A DNA stretch of 64,000 bases from SB25 sp050180705 (GCA_050180705.1 JBFXDX010000008.1:124001-188000), one strand, 5' to 3'. Shown: positions 16,792 through 26,100, counted from the first letter of the stretch. The notes: generated by a model not told the origin, from the sequence alone. Made by a program: numbers and translations.

Positions 16792-18315
16792 ATGCGTGTT
16801 ATTTATAATACTTGTGTAGCAGATCCTTGGGCTCTAGTTGCAAAAAAATTAAAAGAAGATTATGGCTATGAACCAGTATATTGGGTTGGATACGAAGGTG
16901 CTTTTGATAATTCTGGAGATATAATACCTAGAATGTTTCCTAATGTGATATTTCAATCATTCTGGGATGCGTGGAAAGGAATTTTTCCTACTATTATTAA
17001 AGAAGAATACTCTAAGAACTATATAGATATTGATTTTTTACGAAACTTCTCGCTCCATGAACTGTTGGCTCTAAAAATGATGGATAGGATGGATTATGAT
17101 CGGTATAGTTTTAATTTTATGGAACGAGAACGTCATTTTCTTAATCTTGTCAAGTATTGGAGTGCAGTAATTAGTGTTACTAAGCCAGATGTTGTTATAA
17201 GCGCAGTTCTTCCTCATCGTGTTTATGATTATGTATTATATGCATTATGTAAGTATCATAATATAAAATATGTTTGTTTTCAGTATACCCTTTGCAATGA
17301 AAGAGTGTTTGCTGTACCTGATATTTTCTCAATAGGAAATATTTTTGACAATGATTACAAGAATTTTTTAACAATAAATATTGAAAAAAATGAACTTCCT
17401 GAGGAAGTTTTGAACGTTTTTGAGAAGGTTAAATCTGACTATAGTATTGCTCGGCCATCATATATGAGAACGCATGATGTAATGGATAAAAAAGCTTCAA
17501 GACTCACCTTTTTGGTAAAGAGGTTTTTAAATCACCCTATTTCAAATGGATTTATGAAAAAAGGAATTCATGCAACATATTACAAAAATAAAAAATATAG
17601 TATCGAGGAAACACATTTTAGTTTACTTGAGTACACTTTAAAGAAGAAAAAAACATTTAAACAAAATAAATATATTAAAAAGCATTATGACTCATTAACA
17701 TCTTTGCTCAGTTATGATGTTCCGTATATAATTTTTTTCCCACATTATCAGCCAGAGGCAACAACATCGCCTGGCGGAGATATTTTTGTAAATCAAAAGT
17801 TGTGTATTGAAACTTTATTAAAAAATACACCGGATAATTTTTATATTTATTATAAAGAACACCCAAATCAGTTTATGTCGCATATGGAAGGACATACTAG
17901 TAGAATAAAAGAGTACTATGACGATTTAGTTTCTGATCCTAGGGTGAAACTTGTTCCTTTTGAAATAGATTCGTATACTTTGATTAAAAATGCAAAAGCA
18001 GTTTCTACAGTAACTGGAACAGTAGGCTGGGAGGCTATGGTACAACAAAAGCCAGTTATCATTTTTGGTATTATATGGTACGAGAAATATTCAGGAGTAT
18101 TGAGAGTTACAGATGATACATCCGCCTCTAAAATCACCACGTTTATTGAAAATTATAAATATGATGAACAAGATTTACTTGCTTATTTATTGTCGTTTAC
18201 AAAAAATACTGTGAGAGCCTATCACTATGTTGACCTTAAAAATCAGGTTAACATCGATGAGCAAGAGTGTGTCGATAATCTTGTAAAGGAAGTTTTACGT
18301 GTTTCAAATCTTTGA
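16792..18315 (+). CDS. Capsule-synthesis-type glycosyltransferase candidate
   Basis: Soluble protein of 507 residues. The C-terminal part has a GT-B-like sugar-nucleotide-binding pattern (IYYKEHPNQF, then VTGTVGWEAMVQQKPVIIFG) resembling capsule polysaccharide synthesis proteins of the KpsC/KpsS (Kdo transferase) type. Such enzymes use CMP-linked keto-sugar acids, so this is a candidate transferase for the nonulosonate made by the 4106-9489 cassette. The ATG at 16792 is chosen; a TTG further upstream would overlap the KAS III gene. Family assignment is by motif resemblance only. Confidence 0.6.
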   Translation: MRVIYNTCVADPWALVAKKLKEDYGYEPVYWVGYEGAFDNSGDIIPRMFPNVIFQSFWDAWKGIFPTIIKEEYSKNYIDIDFLRNFSLHELLALKMMDRMDYDRYSFNFMERERHFLNLVKYWSAVISVTKPDVVISAVLPHRVYDYVLYALCKYHNIKYVCFQYTLCNERVFAVPDIFSIGNIFDNDYKNFLTINIEKNELPEEVLNVFEKVKSDYSIARPSYMRTHDVMDKKASRLTFLVKRFLNHPISNGFMKKGIHATYYKNKKYSIEETHFSLLEYTLKKKKTFKQNKYIKKHYDSLTSLLSYDVPYIIFFPHYQPEATTSPGGDIFVNQKLCIETLLKNTPDNFYIYYKEHPNQFMSHMEGHTSRIKEYYDDLVSDPRVKLVPFEIDSYTLIKNAKAVSTVTGTVGWEAMVQQKPVIIFGIIWYEKYSGVLRVTDDTSASKITTFIENYKYDEQDLLAYLLSFTKNTVRAYHYVDLKNQVNIDEQECVDNLVKEVLRVSNL

Positions 18316-18327
18316 CTATTGAATTAG

Positions 18328-19089
18328 ATGAATCCATTTAGTTTAGAAGGGAAAATTATAATAATTACAGGAGCATCTTCTGGAATTGGGCAACAATGTG
18401 CCATAAGTTGTAGCCAGATGGGAGCTAGAGTTGTTTTAATTGCAAGAAATGCTTTGAGACTACAAGAAACTCTAAATAAAATGGACAATAGAGGTGTTCA
18501 TGTTGTATGTCCATTGGATCTGACTGATTATAATAAGGTGTCTGAGGTTATTTCTGAAATTGCCAAAAAAATTGGGCCATTTCATGGTTTGATTAATTGT
18601 GCAGGGATGTCTTCTATTAATCTTTTAGATTTTACAAATATTGATAAGTTAAATCAAATTTTTTCTACAAATGTTTTTTCTTCATTTTTATTAACTAAGG
18701 AGGTTTGTAAAAAAGGACGATTTTCAAAGGAAGGAGGGGCTATTATTTTTATATCATCAATAATGGGAATTGTAGGTGACAGTGCGAAATCATTGTATAG
18801 CATGACAAAGGGGGCATTAATTTCGGGCGTTAAATCATTGGCTTGCGAATTAGCACATAAAAAAATAAGGGTAAATTGTATATCCCCAGGTGCAATAATA
18901 ACACCTATAAATGAAGACTTATCCTATATTACAGATCATGAAGAAAGAAAGTTGTTAGAGCAAAAGCATTTATTAGGATTCGGTGAAACAACTGATATAG
19001 CCAATGCTTGTATATTTTTATTGTCTGATGCAGCTAGGTGGGTTACTGGTAGTAATTTGATTGTTGATGGTGGGTATACAGCAAAGTAA
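18328..19089 (+). CDS. SDR oxidoreductase, FabG-like ketoreductase 2
   Basis: Short-chain dehydrogenase, 253 residues. The cofactor loop ITGASSGIG is at residues 13-21; the catalytic residues lie in SSIMGIVGDSAKSLYSMTKGA. It is clearly a different protein from the first FabG-like SDR (different loop and substrate-binding sequence), so the two may reduce different keto groups or give opposite stereochemistry. It is immediately followed, without a gap, by a metallo-beta-lactamase-fold gene. Confidence 0.85.
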   Translation: MNPFSLEGKIIIITGASSGIGQQCAISCSQMGARVVLIARNALRLQETLNKMDNRGVHVVCPLDLTDYNKVSEVISEIAKKIGPFHGLINCAGMSSINLLDFTNIDKLNQIFSTNVFSSFLLTKEVCKKGRFSKEGGAIIFISSIMGIVGDSAKSLYSMTKGALISGVKSLACELAHKKIRVNCISPGAIITPINEDLSYITDHEERKLLEQKHLLGFGETTDIANACIFLLSDAARWVTGSNLIVDGGYTAK

Positions 19090-19683
19090 ATGAAGATTCA
19101 TCAAGTTATAAATTCATTTTATAGTTCAAATTCTTATATTTTATATAATGACACAAATGATGCATATATAGTTGATTGTGGTGATACTAGCCAAATTATT
19201 AGTTGGTTGTTAGAAAAAAAAAAGACATTAAAGGCTATATTTATAACTCATACTCATTTTGATCATATTTATGGTTTAAATGATTTGCTTGAAGTGTATA
19301 AAGATCTATTTGTTTATACTTCCTATTTTGGGAAGGAAGCTTTGTTTGATTCAAGAAAGAACATTTCTTTTTATCATGAACAAGAATTTTATTTTCAATA
19401 TAAGCAAGTCGAAATAGTCGAAGATAGAACTGTGTTATCTTTGTGGGATGGTATAGAATTAAGAGTATATGAGACAAAGGGGCATGATAAAAGTTGCTTG
19501 ACGTATGCTATTAGTGATTATCTTTTTACTGGAGATTCTTATATTCCTAGGCTTAAAATCGTAACAACACTCCCCAATTCAGATAAAGGTGACGCAATAA
19601 AATCGGAACGATTAATAAAGTCATTAATAAATGGGAATACTATTGTCTGTCCAGGTCACGGAGAAATAATGAAAAATAAATGA
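19090..19683 (+). CDS. Metallo-beta-lactamase-fold hydrolase (glyoxalase II-like)
   Basis: Small MBL-fold protein, 197 residues. The metal site THTHFDHIYG (HxHxDH), the Asp of DYLFTGDSY and the C-terminal histidine in VCPGHGE are present. It resembles glyoxalase II/thioester-hydrolase members. Placed right behind an SDR at the end of the acyl cassette, it could act as an editing or releasing thioesterase on acyl-ACP or acyl-CoA. That function is inferred from context. Confidence 0.8.
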   Translation: MKIHQVINSFYSSNSYILYNDTNDAYIVDCGDTSQIISWLLEKKKTLKAIFITHTHFDHIYGLNDLLEVYKDLFVYTSYFGKEALFDSRKNISFYHEQEFYFQYKQVEIVEDRTVLSLWDGIELRVYETKGHDKSCLTYAISDYLFTGDSYIPRLKIVTTLPNSDKGDAIKSERLIKSLINGNTIVCPGHGEIMKNK

Positions 19684-19687
19684 TATT

Positions 19688-20119
19688 ATGAAAATAAGAC
19701 GACATTTATGGGATTTTTTATCAAAACTATATCCATTTGTACTTATGAAAGTTTATGGTGTAAATTTGGGTTCAAATGTAAGAATATCCTATAAGGCAAA
19801 GTTAGATTTGAGTATAAACCCGAAAGGAATTTTTATTGGAAATAATACATGGGTGCTTGCAAGTGCTTGTATTTTAGCGCACGATTATTGTCGAGGAAAA
19901 AATGGTAAAGGTAAGAGATACACAACAATAATTGGAAATAACTGTGTAATTGGTATAAACAGTATTATTATGCCAGGTGTAAGAGTTGGTAATGAGGTTA
20001 TTGTTGCCAGTGGAGCCATAGTTACAAAGGATGTTCCTGATAATTGTGTTGTAGCAGGAAACCCAGCAAGGATAGTTAAAGTTGATATTCATATTGATGA
20101 AAGAGGACAATTGATTTAG
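19688..20119 (+). CDS. Hexapeptide-repeat acyltransferase (WcaF/LpxA-like)
   Basis: Left-handed beta-helix acetyltransferase of 143 residues. Hexapeptide repeats run through IGNNTWVLASACILAHDY and IGNNCVIGINSIIMPGVRVG, ending with the typical VVAGNPARIVK. Proteins of this type O-acetylate sugars using acetyl-CoA. It lies four bases after the MBL gene and three before the PglC-like gene. It could alternatively use an acyl-ACP from the preceding cassette. Confidence 0.85.
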   Translation: MKIRRHLWDFLSKLYPFVLMKVYGVNLGSNVRISYKAKLDLSINPKGIFIGNNTWVLASACILAHDYCRGKNGKGKRYTTIIGNNCVIGINSIIMPGVRVGNEVIVASGAIVTKDVPDNCVVAGNPARIVKVDIHIDERGQLI

Positions 20120-20122
20120 ATT

Positions 20123-20728
20123 ATGTATAAACACTTTTTTAAGAGAATATTTGATTTCTCATTTGCATTTATTGTTTTAATTATTTTGTTGCCAATAATT
20201 TTAATCTTAGTAGTAGTTATTAAAATCCAGCAAGGTGGTAGCATATTTTATATCCAGGAAAGGCCTGGGCGTCATGGTAGAATTTTTAGGGCGTTAAAAT
20301 TTAAAACAATGACTGATACTAAAGATCAGTATGGAAAATTATTACCAGATAAAGATCGAATTACAATATTAGGTTCCTTCATGCGTTCCACATCTTTAGA
20401 TGAATTACCGCAATTACTGAATATTGTCAAAGGCGATATGGCAGTTGTAGGTCCTAGACCACTATTGGTAAAGTATTTACCAATATACAACGAATTTCAA
20501 AACAGAAGACATGAAGTTCGTCCTGGAATAACTGGTTGGGCGCAAGTAAATGGAAGGAATAACATTTCGTGGACAAGAAAATTTGAATTTGATGTATGGT
20601 ATGTAGATAATCTATCTTTTTGGTTAGATATAAAGATTATTGTGTTAACAGTAAAGAAGGTTATTAAAAGAGAAGGTGTTTCTAAAGAGGGATTTGCAAC
20701 AACTGAAGCATTTAATGGGAAAAATTAA
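20123..20728 (+). CDS. PglC-like initiating phosphoglycosyltransferase
   Basis: Monotopic phosphoglycosyltransferase, 201 residues. One N-terminal hydrophobic helix (residues about 10-32) is followed by RPGRHGRIFRALKFKTM, the catalytic Asp-Glu in TSLDELPQLLN, and GDMAVVGPRPLL. It transfers a sugar phosphate, in PglC a diNAc-bacillosamine or similar, from UDP-sugar to undecaprenyl phosphate to start a glycan. The following PglE-like gene supports a 4-amino sugar as first residue. A second, unrelated initiating enzyme is at 27694. Confidence 0.9.
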   Translation: MYKHFFKRIFDFSFAFIVLIILLPIILILVVVIKIQQGGSIFYIQERPGRHGRIFRALKFKTMTDTKDQYGKLLPDKDRITILGSFMRSTSLDELPQLLNIVKGDMAVVGPRPLLVKYLPIYNEFQNRRHEVRPGITGWAQVNGRNNISWTRKFEFDVWYVDNLSFWLDIKIIVLTVKKVIKREGVSKEGFATTEAFNGKN

Positions 20729-20740
20729 TTTTTGTTTAAT

Positions 20741-21874
20741 ATGAATTCTAAGATTTGGTTATCTTCACCACATATGGGAGGTGGTGAGGTGAAGTACATA
20801 AATGAGGCATTTGATACTAACTGGGTGGCTCCACTTGGCCCTAATGTCAATTGTTTTGAGAGAGATTTGGCAAGTTATGTAGGTGTAGATCACTGTGCTG
20901 CTCTAGTTTCAGGAACCTCAGCTATTCATTTAGCATTAATAATACTAGGCGTTAAACAAGGTGATGAGGTTATTTGTCAGTCATTTACTTTTTCGGCTAC
21001 TGCAAATCCAATTGCATACCAAGGAGCAACTCCTGTTTTTGTTGATAGTGAGCCTGATACTTGGAATATCGATCCTGAATTACTTGAAACTGCTATTAAG
21101 GATAGGATTAGAAAAGGGAAAAAACCTAAAGCAATATTTGTAGTTCATTTGTATGGCATGCCTGCAAAAATGAATGAAATATTGTCAATATCAAACAAGT
21201 ATGAGATTCCAGTAGTTGAAGATGCTGCTGAAGCACTTGGAAGCAGATATCATGGTGTTAATTGTGGAGCACTTGGTTTAATGGGGGTTCTTTCTTTTAA
21301 TGGAAATAAAATAATTACAACTTCAGGGGGAGGTGCCTTGCTGTCAAACAACGAAGAGTATATAAAAATGGCAAGATTTCTTTCTACTCAGGCAAGAGAT
21401 AAGGCTCCTCATTATCAGCATTCTCATATTGGATATAACTATAGAATGAGTAACATTGTCGCAGGGATTGGTCGAGGACAATTGGAAGTGATTGAAAATA
21501 GAGTAGAGCAACGACGCTTGATCAACAAGTTTTATAGAGAATTATTAAATAATTTTGATGGCATTAGTTTTCATACGGAAAAGGAAAATACTAAATCTAA
21601 TTATTGGCTAACCTCTATACTTATTGATCCTAAGAAGACAAATGGAGTAACACGGGAGGACATTAGGTTAGGTCTAGAGGAAGATAATATAGAGAGCCGT
21701 CCACTATGGAAACCTATGCATCTTCAACCTATATTCTCTGGTGTTCCTGTTTATGAAAATGGATTTTCGGAAAAGGCTTTCGAGATAGGACTTTGTTTAC
21801 CATCAGGTTCCAATTTAACCGAAGAAGAAAAAGAAAGGATATCGAACTCAATATTTTCAGTTCTAAAAAGGTAA
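20741..21874 (+). CDS. DegT/DnrJ/EryC1 aminotransferase, PglE-like
   Basis: PLP sugar aminotransferase, 377 residues. It starts IWLSSPHMGGGEVKYI and contains DTNWVAPLGPN, both typical of PglE-type enzymes found behind PglC genes; the PLP lysine is in SFNGNKIITTSGGG. PglE aminates C4 of a UDP-4-keto-6-deoxy-GlcNAc. The ATG at 20741 is preferred to a TTG at 20732. With the PglD-like acyltransferase at 13736 this would complete a bacillosamine or viosamine-type branch, but no PglF-type membrane dehydratase is in the window. Confidence 0.88.
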   Translation: MNSKIWLSSPHMGGGEVKYINEAFDTNWVAPLGPNVNCFERDLASYVGVDHCAALVSGTSAIHLALIILGVKQGDEVICQSFTFSATANPIAYQGATPVFVDSEPDTWNIDPELLETAIKDRIRKGKKPKAIFVVHLYGMPAKMNEILSISNKYEIPVVEDAAEALGSRYHGVNCGALGLMGVLSFNGNKIITTSGGGALLSNNEEYIKMARFLSTQARDKAPHYQHSHIGYNYRMSNIVAGIGRGQLEVIENRVEQRRLINKFYRELLNNFDGISFHTEKENTKSNYWLTSILIDPKKTNGVTREDIRLGLEEDNIESRPLWKPMHLQPIFSGVPVYENGFSEKAFEIGLCLPSGSNLTEEEKERISNSIFSVLKR

Positions 21875-21884
21875 ATTAATTTAT

Positions 21885-23966
21885 ATGCAATGTAATTTTA
21901 ATTTAAAAGATAGGATTAGAATTGAATTATTGATTTCTTTTATTCTATTATTTATTTTAAGATTGGCTATTCCCCAATATGTAAAATTTATTTTATTATC
22001 ATTATTTCTTGTTTCTTTAATATATGCATTATATTTTTTTCTTAAAAGATATAGGGTATTTGGAAAGGATTATTTCAGATATAATACGCCAATCATTGTT
22101 GTTTTTATCTTTTATTTTATTTCATTTATTTTAACAGACGATAAACAGTTACAGTTATGGAAGGATGGTTTTAATGTTTTTCTTGTTTTATTATTTTATA
22201 TATTTACATTTGTATTTATATTTAATATAAATGAATTTAGTTTAATATTCAAGCGTTTACCAAGATATATTATTATTATTGGAGGATTTGTTGTTTTTTT
22301 TAGTACATTAAAATTTTTGTTTCAAAATATTGGAATAAAATTTGATTTTTTATTTGTTGAAGGTTTTGGATATCCCATAGGAACATCATTGTCAGTTGAT
22401 TATAATTTTTATGCATTGTTTTGTTTGTTAGTTTTATTTTTTTCTTTTCCGTACTTCTTTTCTAATTATTCTTTTATTATAAGAATATTGATTCAAATTG
22501 CTACGTTTACTCTATTTTTATGTATTTTTCTATCAGTCTCGCGGAGAGGATTAATAATCGAATTTTCTTTGTTTTTTATTGGAATAATTTTATTCATATC
22601 ATCTTTTTTTAAACAAAATAAATTAATTAATTTTCGAAAAAACACTTTCTTAATAATTATACTATCAATAATTTTTGGATTTTCATATTATTATTTCTTG
22701 TATGAAATTCCAGTTAGTAAGAGGAATCAATTTATCAATACTTCAATATTTGATTATAATGAAGTTAAAGGGTATTTGGATATTCATACCTATCGAGGGC
22801 GAACTATTATCAATAATAATGTAAGTTACAAGGATGCGTCTGATAGGTTATGGCTAAGTAAAATAGATCCTAAAAATCCATATACTGGTTGGGCCAATGG
22901 TAATTATATCATAGTTAATCCATTAACAGGGAATAATGTTGAAATTGTTCCTGAAGGTGCTGTTGGTGCTAGTGTAGGTAAGAATTCAGGTAGTCGTGTT
23001 GAAGGTAGTTATGCTTATTATGAATCGAGGTTGTTTGATAAAGTAATTCAACCTAGAAGAAAATATACAGTTTCTTTGTATTGTTATGTTTCTCCAGATT
23101 TTGATGGTGATAATGTAAGGATCGGTGTATTAGGGAATTTCAAAACAATTAGTTTTTTGAACTATGATTTAAGCAGGAAGGGTATCTGGCAGAAGTTGTT
23201 TTATAATTTTCAGGCAGACTCTATTGCTCCTATTCGCGCATATTTGTTTTTAATTAAGCGTAATGTGAAAAATCTTGATAGTTTAAAGGGACACATTATT
23301 TTTTCTTATCCAGATGTAGATTCAGTCAGATTACCTTCCGATATGTCTATTGTGTTTAATAATTTCAAAAAAAATGATTTAGAAGAATTAAATGATTTAA
23401 AGGTTGTTAGGATCGAAAAAACGAAAATAAGATTTAAAGTTTATAAATCTTCATTGTTTTTATTTGAATTTGATGAACAAAAAGATCAAAACCACGATTC
23501 ATTAATTAATATGACTGGTAGTAATTTTAGAAAGGATATGATTAATGACTATTTCTCTGGATCTAGGTTAGACCGTTGGCGTTATGCTGTTTACTTATAT
23601 CGGTATGAATATAAGTGGTGGCAGAAGATTATTGGCGGCGGGTTCGGTTATACCCGGAAGTTTGCAAAAGAATTCAATGATCCAGATGAATATGATTATC
23701 CGCATAATCCTTTCTTAGGTGTTCTTTTATACTCTGGTATATTGGGACTTATAGCATATATTTGGTTTTTATATAAGGCCGTCTTCTATTATTGGATTTA
23801 TCGTAAGGAGTATTGGACTTTGGGTTTGGCTTTCTGTGCATCGTTCTTTTTTGCTTTTTTTAGTGCGAATACTCCATTTGATCCTGCTATTATGGGAATT
23901 TTGACCATATTACCTTATTTTATACATTATTATACTTTAAAGGAACAAAATGCAGCCAATGAGTAA
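21885..23966 (+). CDS. O-antigen ligase/polymerase-like protein with large extracytoplasmic domain
   Basis: Membrane protein of 693 residues. Residues 1-280 hold about nine hydrophobic segments with SVSRRGLIIEF, a loop typical of Wzy/WaaL proteins. Residues about 285-560 are a hydrophilic insert rich in beta-type sequence (TGWANGNYIIVNP, RKYTVSLYCYVSPDFDGDN), resembling a carbohydrate-binding jelly roll. Membrane segments resume at about 585, with YPHNPFLGVLLYSGILGL matching the conserved His-containing ligase motif. It is far longer than usual (about 400). The end overlaps gmd by 17 bases. Confidence 0.75.
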   Translation: MQCNFNLKDRIRIELLISFILLFILRLAIPQYVKFILLSLFLVSLIYALYFFLKRYRVFGKDYFRYNTPIIVVFIFYFISFILTDDKQLQLWKDGFNVFLVLLFYIFTFVFIFNINEFSLIFKRLPRYIIIIGGFVVFFSTLKFLFQNIGIKFDFLFVEGFGYPIGTSLSVDYNFYALFCLLVLFFSFPYFFSNYSFIIRILIQIATFTLFLCIFLSVSRRGLIIEFSLFFIGIILFISSFFKQNKLINFRKNTFLIIILSIIFGFSYYYFLYEIPVSKRNQFINTSIFDYNEVKGYLDIHTYRGRTIINNNVSYKDASDRLWLSKIDPKNPYTGWANGNYIIVNPLTGNNVEIVPEGAVGASVGKNSGSRVEGSYAYYESRLFDKVIQPRRKYTVSLYCYVSPDFDGDNVRIGVLGNFKTISFLNYDLSRKGIWQKLFYNFQADSIAPIRAYLFLIKRNVKNLDSLKGHIIFSYPDVDSVRLPSDMSIVFNNFKKNDLEELNDLKVVRIEKTKIRFKVYKSSLFLFEFDEQKDQNHDSLINMTGSNFRKDMINDYFSGSRLDRWRYAVYLYRYEYKWWQKIIGGGFGYTRKFAKEFNDPDEYDYPHNPFLGVLLYSGILGLIAYIWFLYKAVFYYWIYRKEYWTLGLAFCASFFFAFFSANTPFDPAIMGILTILPYFIHYYTLKEQNAANE

Positions 23967-24999
23967 AAGAGCATTAATTACAGGAATAACAGGTCAGGAT
24001 GGTTCATATTTGGCCGATTTATTGCTAGAAAAGGGATATGAAGTTCATGGTGTAATTCGTAGATCTTCATCATTCAACACTCATCGAATTGATCATCTTT
24101 ATAAGGATAGGCATAATAAGGACGTAAAATTATTTCTCCATTATGGAGATATGACAGATTCCAGTAACTTGAATAGGTTGTTGGAAAAAATAGAGCCGCA
24201 AGAGATATATAATCTTGCAGCGCAAAGCCATGTAAAAGTTTCCTTCGAAGTGCCTGAGTATACGGCCGAGGTTGATGGTATTGGTACTTTACGTTTTTTA
24301 GATGCCATTAAGGACACTGGCCTTAAAACAAAGTTTTACCAAGCATCTACTAGTGAATTGTATGGTTTGGTGCAGGAAGTCCCACAAAGTGAGAAAACTC
24401 CATTTTATCCAAGAAGTCCTTATGGTGTAGCAAAATTGTATGCTTATTGGATAACTGTTAATTATCGCGAGGCATATAATTTGTTTGCATGTAATGGAAT
24501 TCTATTTAATCACGAATCACCTAGGCGAGGAGAAACGTTTGTTACTAGAAAAATAACTGTAGCAGCGGCAAAGATTAAGGCAGGATTACAGGATAAACTC
24601 TATTTAGGCAATTTGGATTCCAAGCGTGATTGGGGGTATGCTCCTGAGTTTGTTGAAGGTATGTGGCGGATACTTCAGTATGAAAAACCAGAAGATTTTG
24701 TTCTTGCCACTAAAACTATTCATACAGTTAGAGAATTTACAACCCTTTCTTTTCAGGAATTAGGAATTGATATTGAGTGGCTTGGAGAAGGGGTGAGTGA
24801 GAAAGCCGTTGATAAAACATCGGGAAGAGTTATTGTAGAAGTTGATCCGAATTATTACAGACCAACAGAAGTCGATTTATTGATGGGAGATTTCTCAAAA
24901 GCAAAAAAACTTTTAGGGTGGGAACCAAAAGTTAGATTTGAGGAATTAGTTAAAATTATGGTAAATGCAGATTGGAATCTGATTAATGGGAATAAATAG
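23950..24999 (+). CDS. gmd: GDP-mannose 4,6-dehydratase
   Basis: Makes GDP-4-keto-6-deoxymannose from GDP-mannose. The NADP-binding motif GITGQDGSYL is near the N-terminus, with QASTSELYG, SPYGVAKLYAYW (Tyr-Lys) and ILFNHESPRRGETFVTRKI. Length 349 is normal. A second ATG at 23959 is equally possible as start; either way it overlaps the preceding gene. It is followed directly by fcl. Confidence 0.97.
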   Translation: MQPMSKRALITGITGQDGSYLADLLLEKGYEVHGVIRRSSSFNTHRIDHLYKDRHNKDVKLFLHYGDMTDSSNLNRLLEKIEPQEIYNLAAQSHVKVSFEVPEYTAEVDGIGTLRFLDAIKDTGLKTKFYQASTSELYGLVQEVPQSEKTPFYPRSPYGVAKLYAYWITVNYREAYNLFACNGILFNHESPRRGETFVTRKITVAAAKIKAGLQDKLYLGNLDSKRDWGYAPEFVEGMWRILQYEKPEDFVLATKTIHTVREFTTLSFQELGIDIEWLGEGVSEKAVDKTSGRVIVEVDPNYYRPTEVDLLMGDFSKAKKLLGWEPKVRFEELVKIMVNADWNLINGNK

Positions 25000-26100
25000 A
25001 TGAACTCTTCTTCGAAAATATATATTGCAGGGCACAATGGCCTTGTTGGTAGTGCGATTAAGAGAAAACTACAAGAAAAGGGATATGACAATATTATTGG
25101 GAAAACTCATTCTGAATTAAATTTGCTAAATTATAGTTCAGTTCTCGAATTTTTCAAAAATGAAAGACCTGAATATGTGTTTTTGGCTGCTGCTAAAGTG
25201 GGTGGCATAATTGCAAACACCACATATAGAGCACAATTTATCTTTGAGAATTTACAAATTCAAAACAATGTAGTTCATGCTGCTTATTTGCACGGCGTTA
25301 AAAAGTTACTTTTTTTAGGCAGTTCCTGTATTTACCCAAAAGAATCACCCCAGCCTATTAGGGAAGAATATTTGTTAACCTCACTGTTGGAGTATACAAA
25401 CGAACCTTATGCAATTGCCAAGATTGCGGGAATTAAGCTGTGTGAATCTTACAATATTCAGTATGGAACAAACTTTATTTCAGTTATGCCAACTAATCTA
25501 TATGGTTTTGGTGATAATTATGATTTAGAGAAGAGCCATGTACTTCCTGCTCTAATTCGTAAGTTACATTTAGGAAAATGCTTGATGAATAATGATTGGA
25601 ATGCAATTAGAGCCGATTTAGATAAACGACCAATTAGCGGTATTAAAGGAGGTTCTGATGAGGATATTTTAGATGTTCTAAACAGGTTTGGTATCAAACG
25701 ATCAACAGGTAACGATCAACAAATAACGATTACTCTTTGGGGAACCGGTCGTCCTATGAGAGAGTTTATGCATTCCGATGACATGGCTGATGCTTGTATT
25801 TTTTTAATGAATAAGGTCGATTTTAAGGATCTTGTATCCGATAACGAGGTGAGAAATACTCATATAAACATTGGAACAGGGAAGGATATATCGATATTTG
25901 AATTAGCGAATATAGTTAGGAATGTTGTCGGCTTTAATGGTTGTATAGAATGGGATTCTTCCAAACCGGATGGAACCTATCGAAAACTTTTAGATGTTTC
26001 AAGGTTAAATTCCCTTGGATGGAAATATAGTATAGATTTGATAAACGGAATTCAAAGCGTATATAAAAATTACATAAGTAAGTCTGATTCAAAATGCTAA
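25000..26100 (+). CDS. fcl: GDP-L-fucose synthase
   Basis: Epimerase/reductase converting the Gmd product to GDP-L-fucose. YIAGHNGLVGSAI is the NADP loop, AAAKVGGI and FLGSSCIYPK are family-specific blocks, and the Tyr-Lys pair is in NEPYAIAKIAG. At 366 residues it is longer than E. coli Fcl because of an insert near residues 190-245 (WNAIRADLDKRPI...), which I recall from other Bacteroidota Fcl proteins. It starts at the base after the gmd stop, and overlaps the next gene by 7 bases. Confidence 0.97.
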   Translation: MNSSSKIYIAGHNGLVGSAIKRKLQEKGYDNIIGKTHSELNLLNYSSVLEFFKNERPEYVFLAAAKVGGIIANTTYRAQFIFENLQIQNNVVHAAYLHGVKKLLFLGSSCIYPKESPQPIREEYLLTSLLEYTNEPYAIAKIAGIKLCESYNIQYGTNFISVMPTNLYGFGDNYDLEKSHVLPALIRKLHLGKCLMNNDWNAIRADLDKRPISGIKGGSDEDILDVLNRFGIKRSTGNDQQITITLWGTGRPMREFMHSDDMADACIFLMNKVDFKDLVSDNEVRNTHINIGTGKDISIFELANIVRNVVGFNGCIEWDSSKPDGTYRKLLDVSRLNSLGWKYSIDLINGIQSVYKNYISKSDSKC

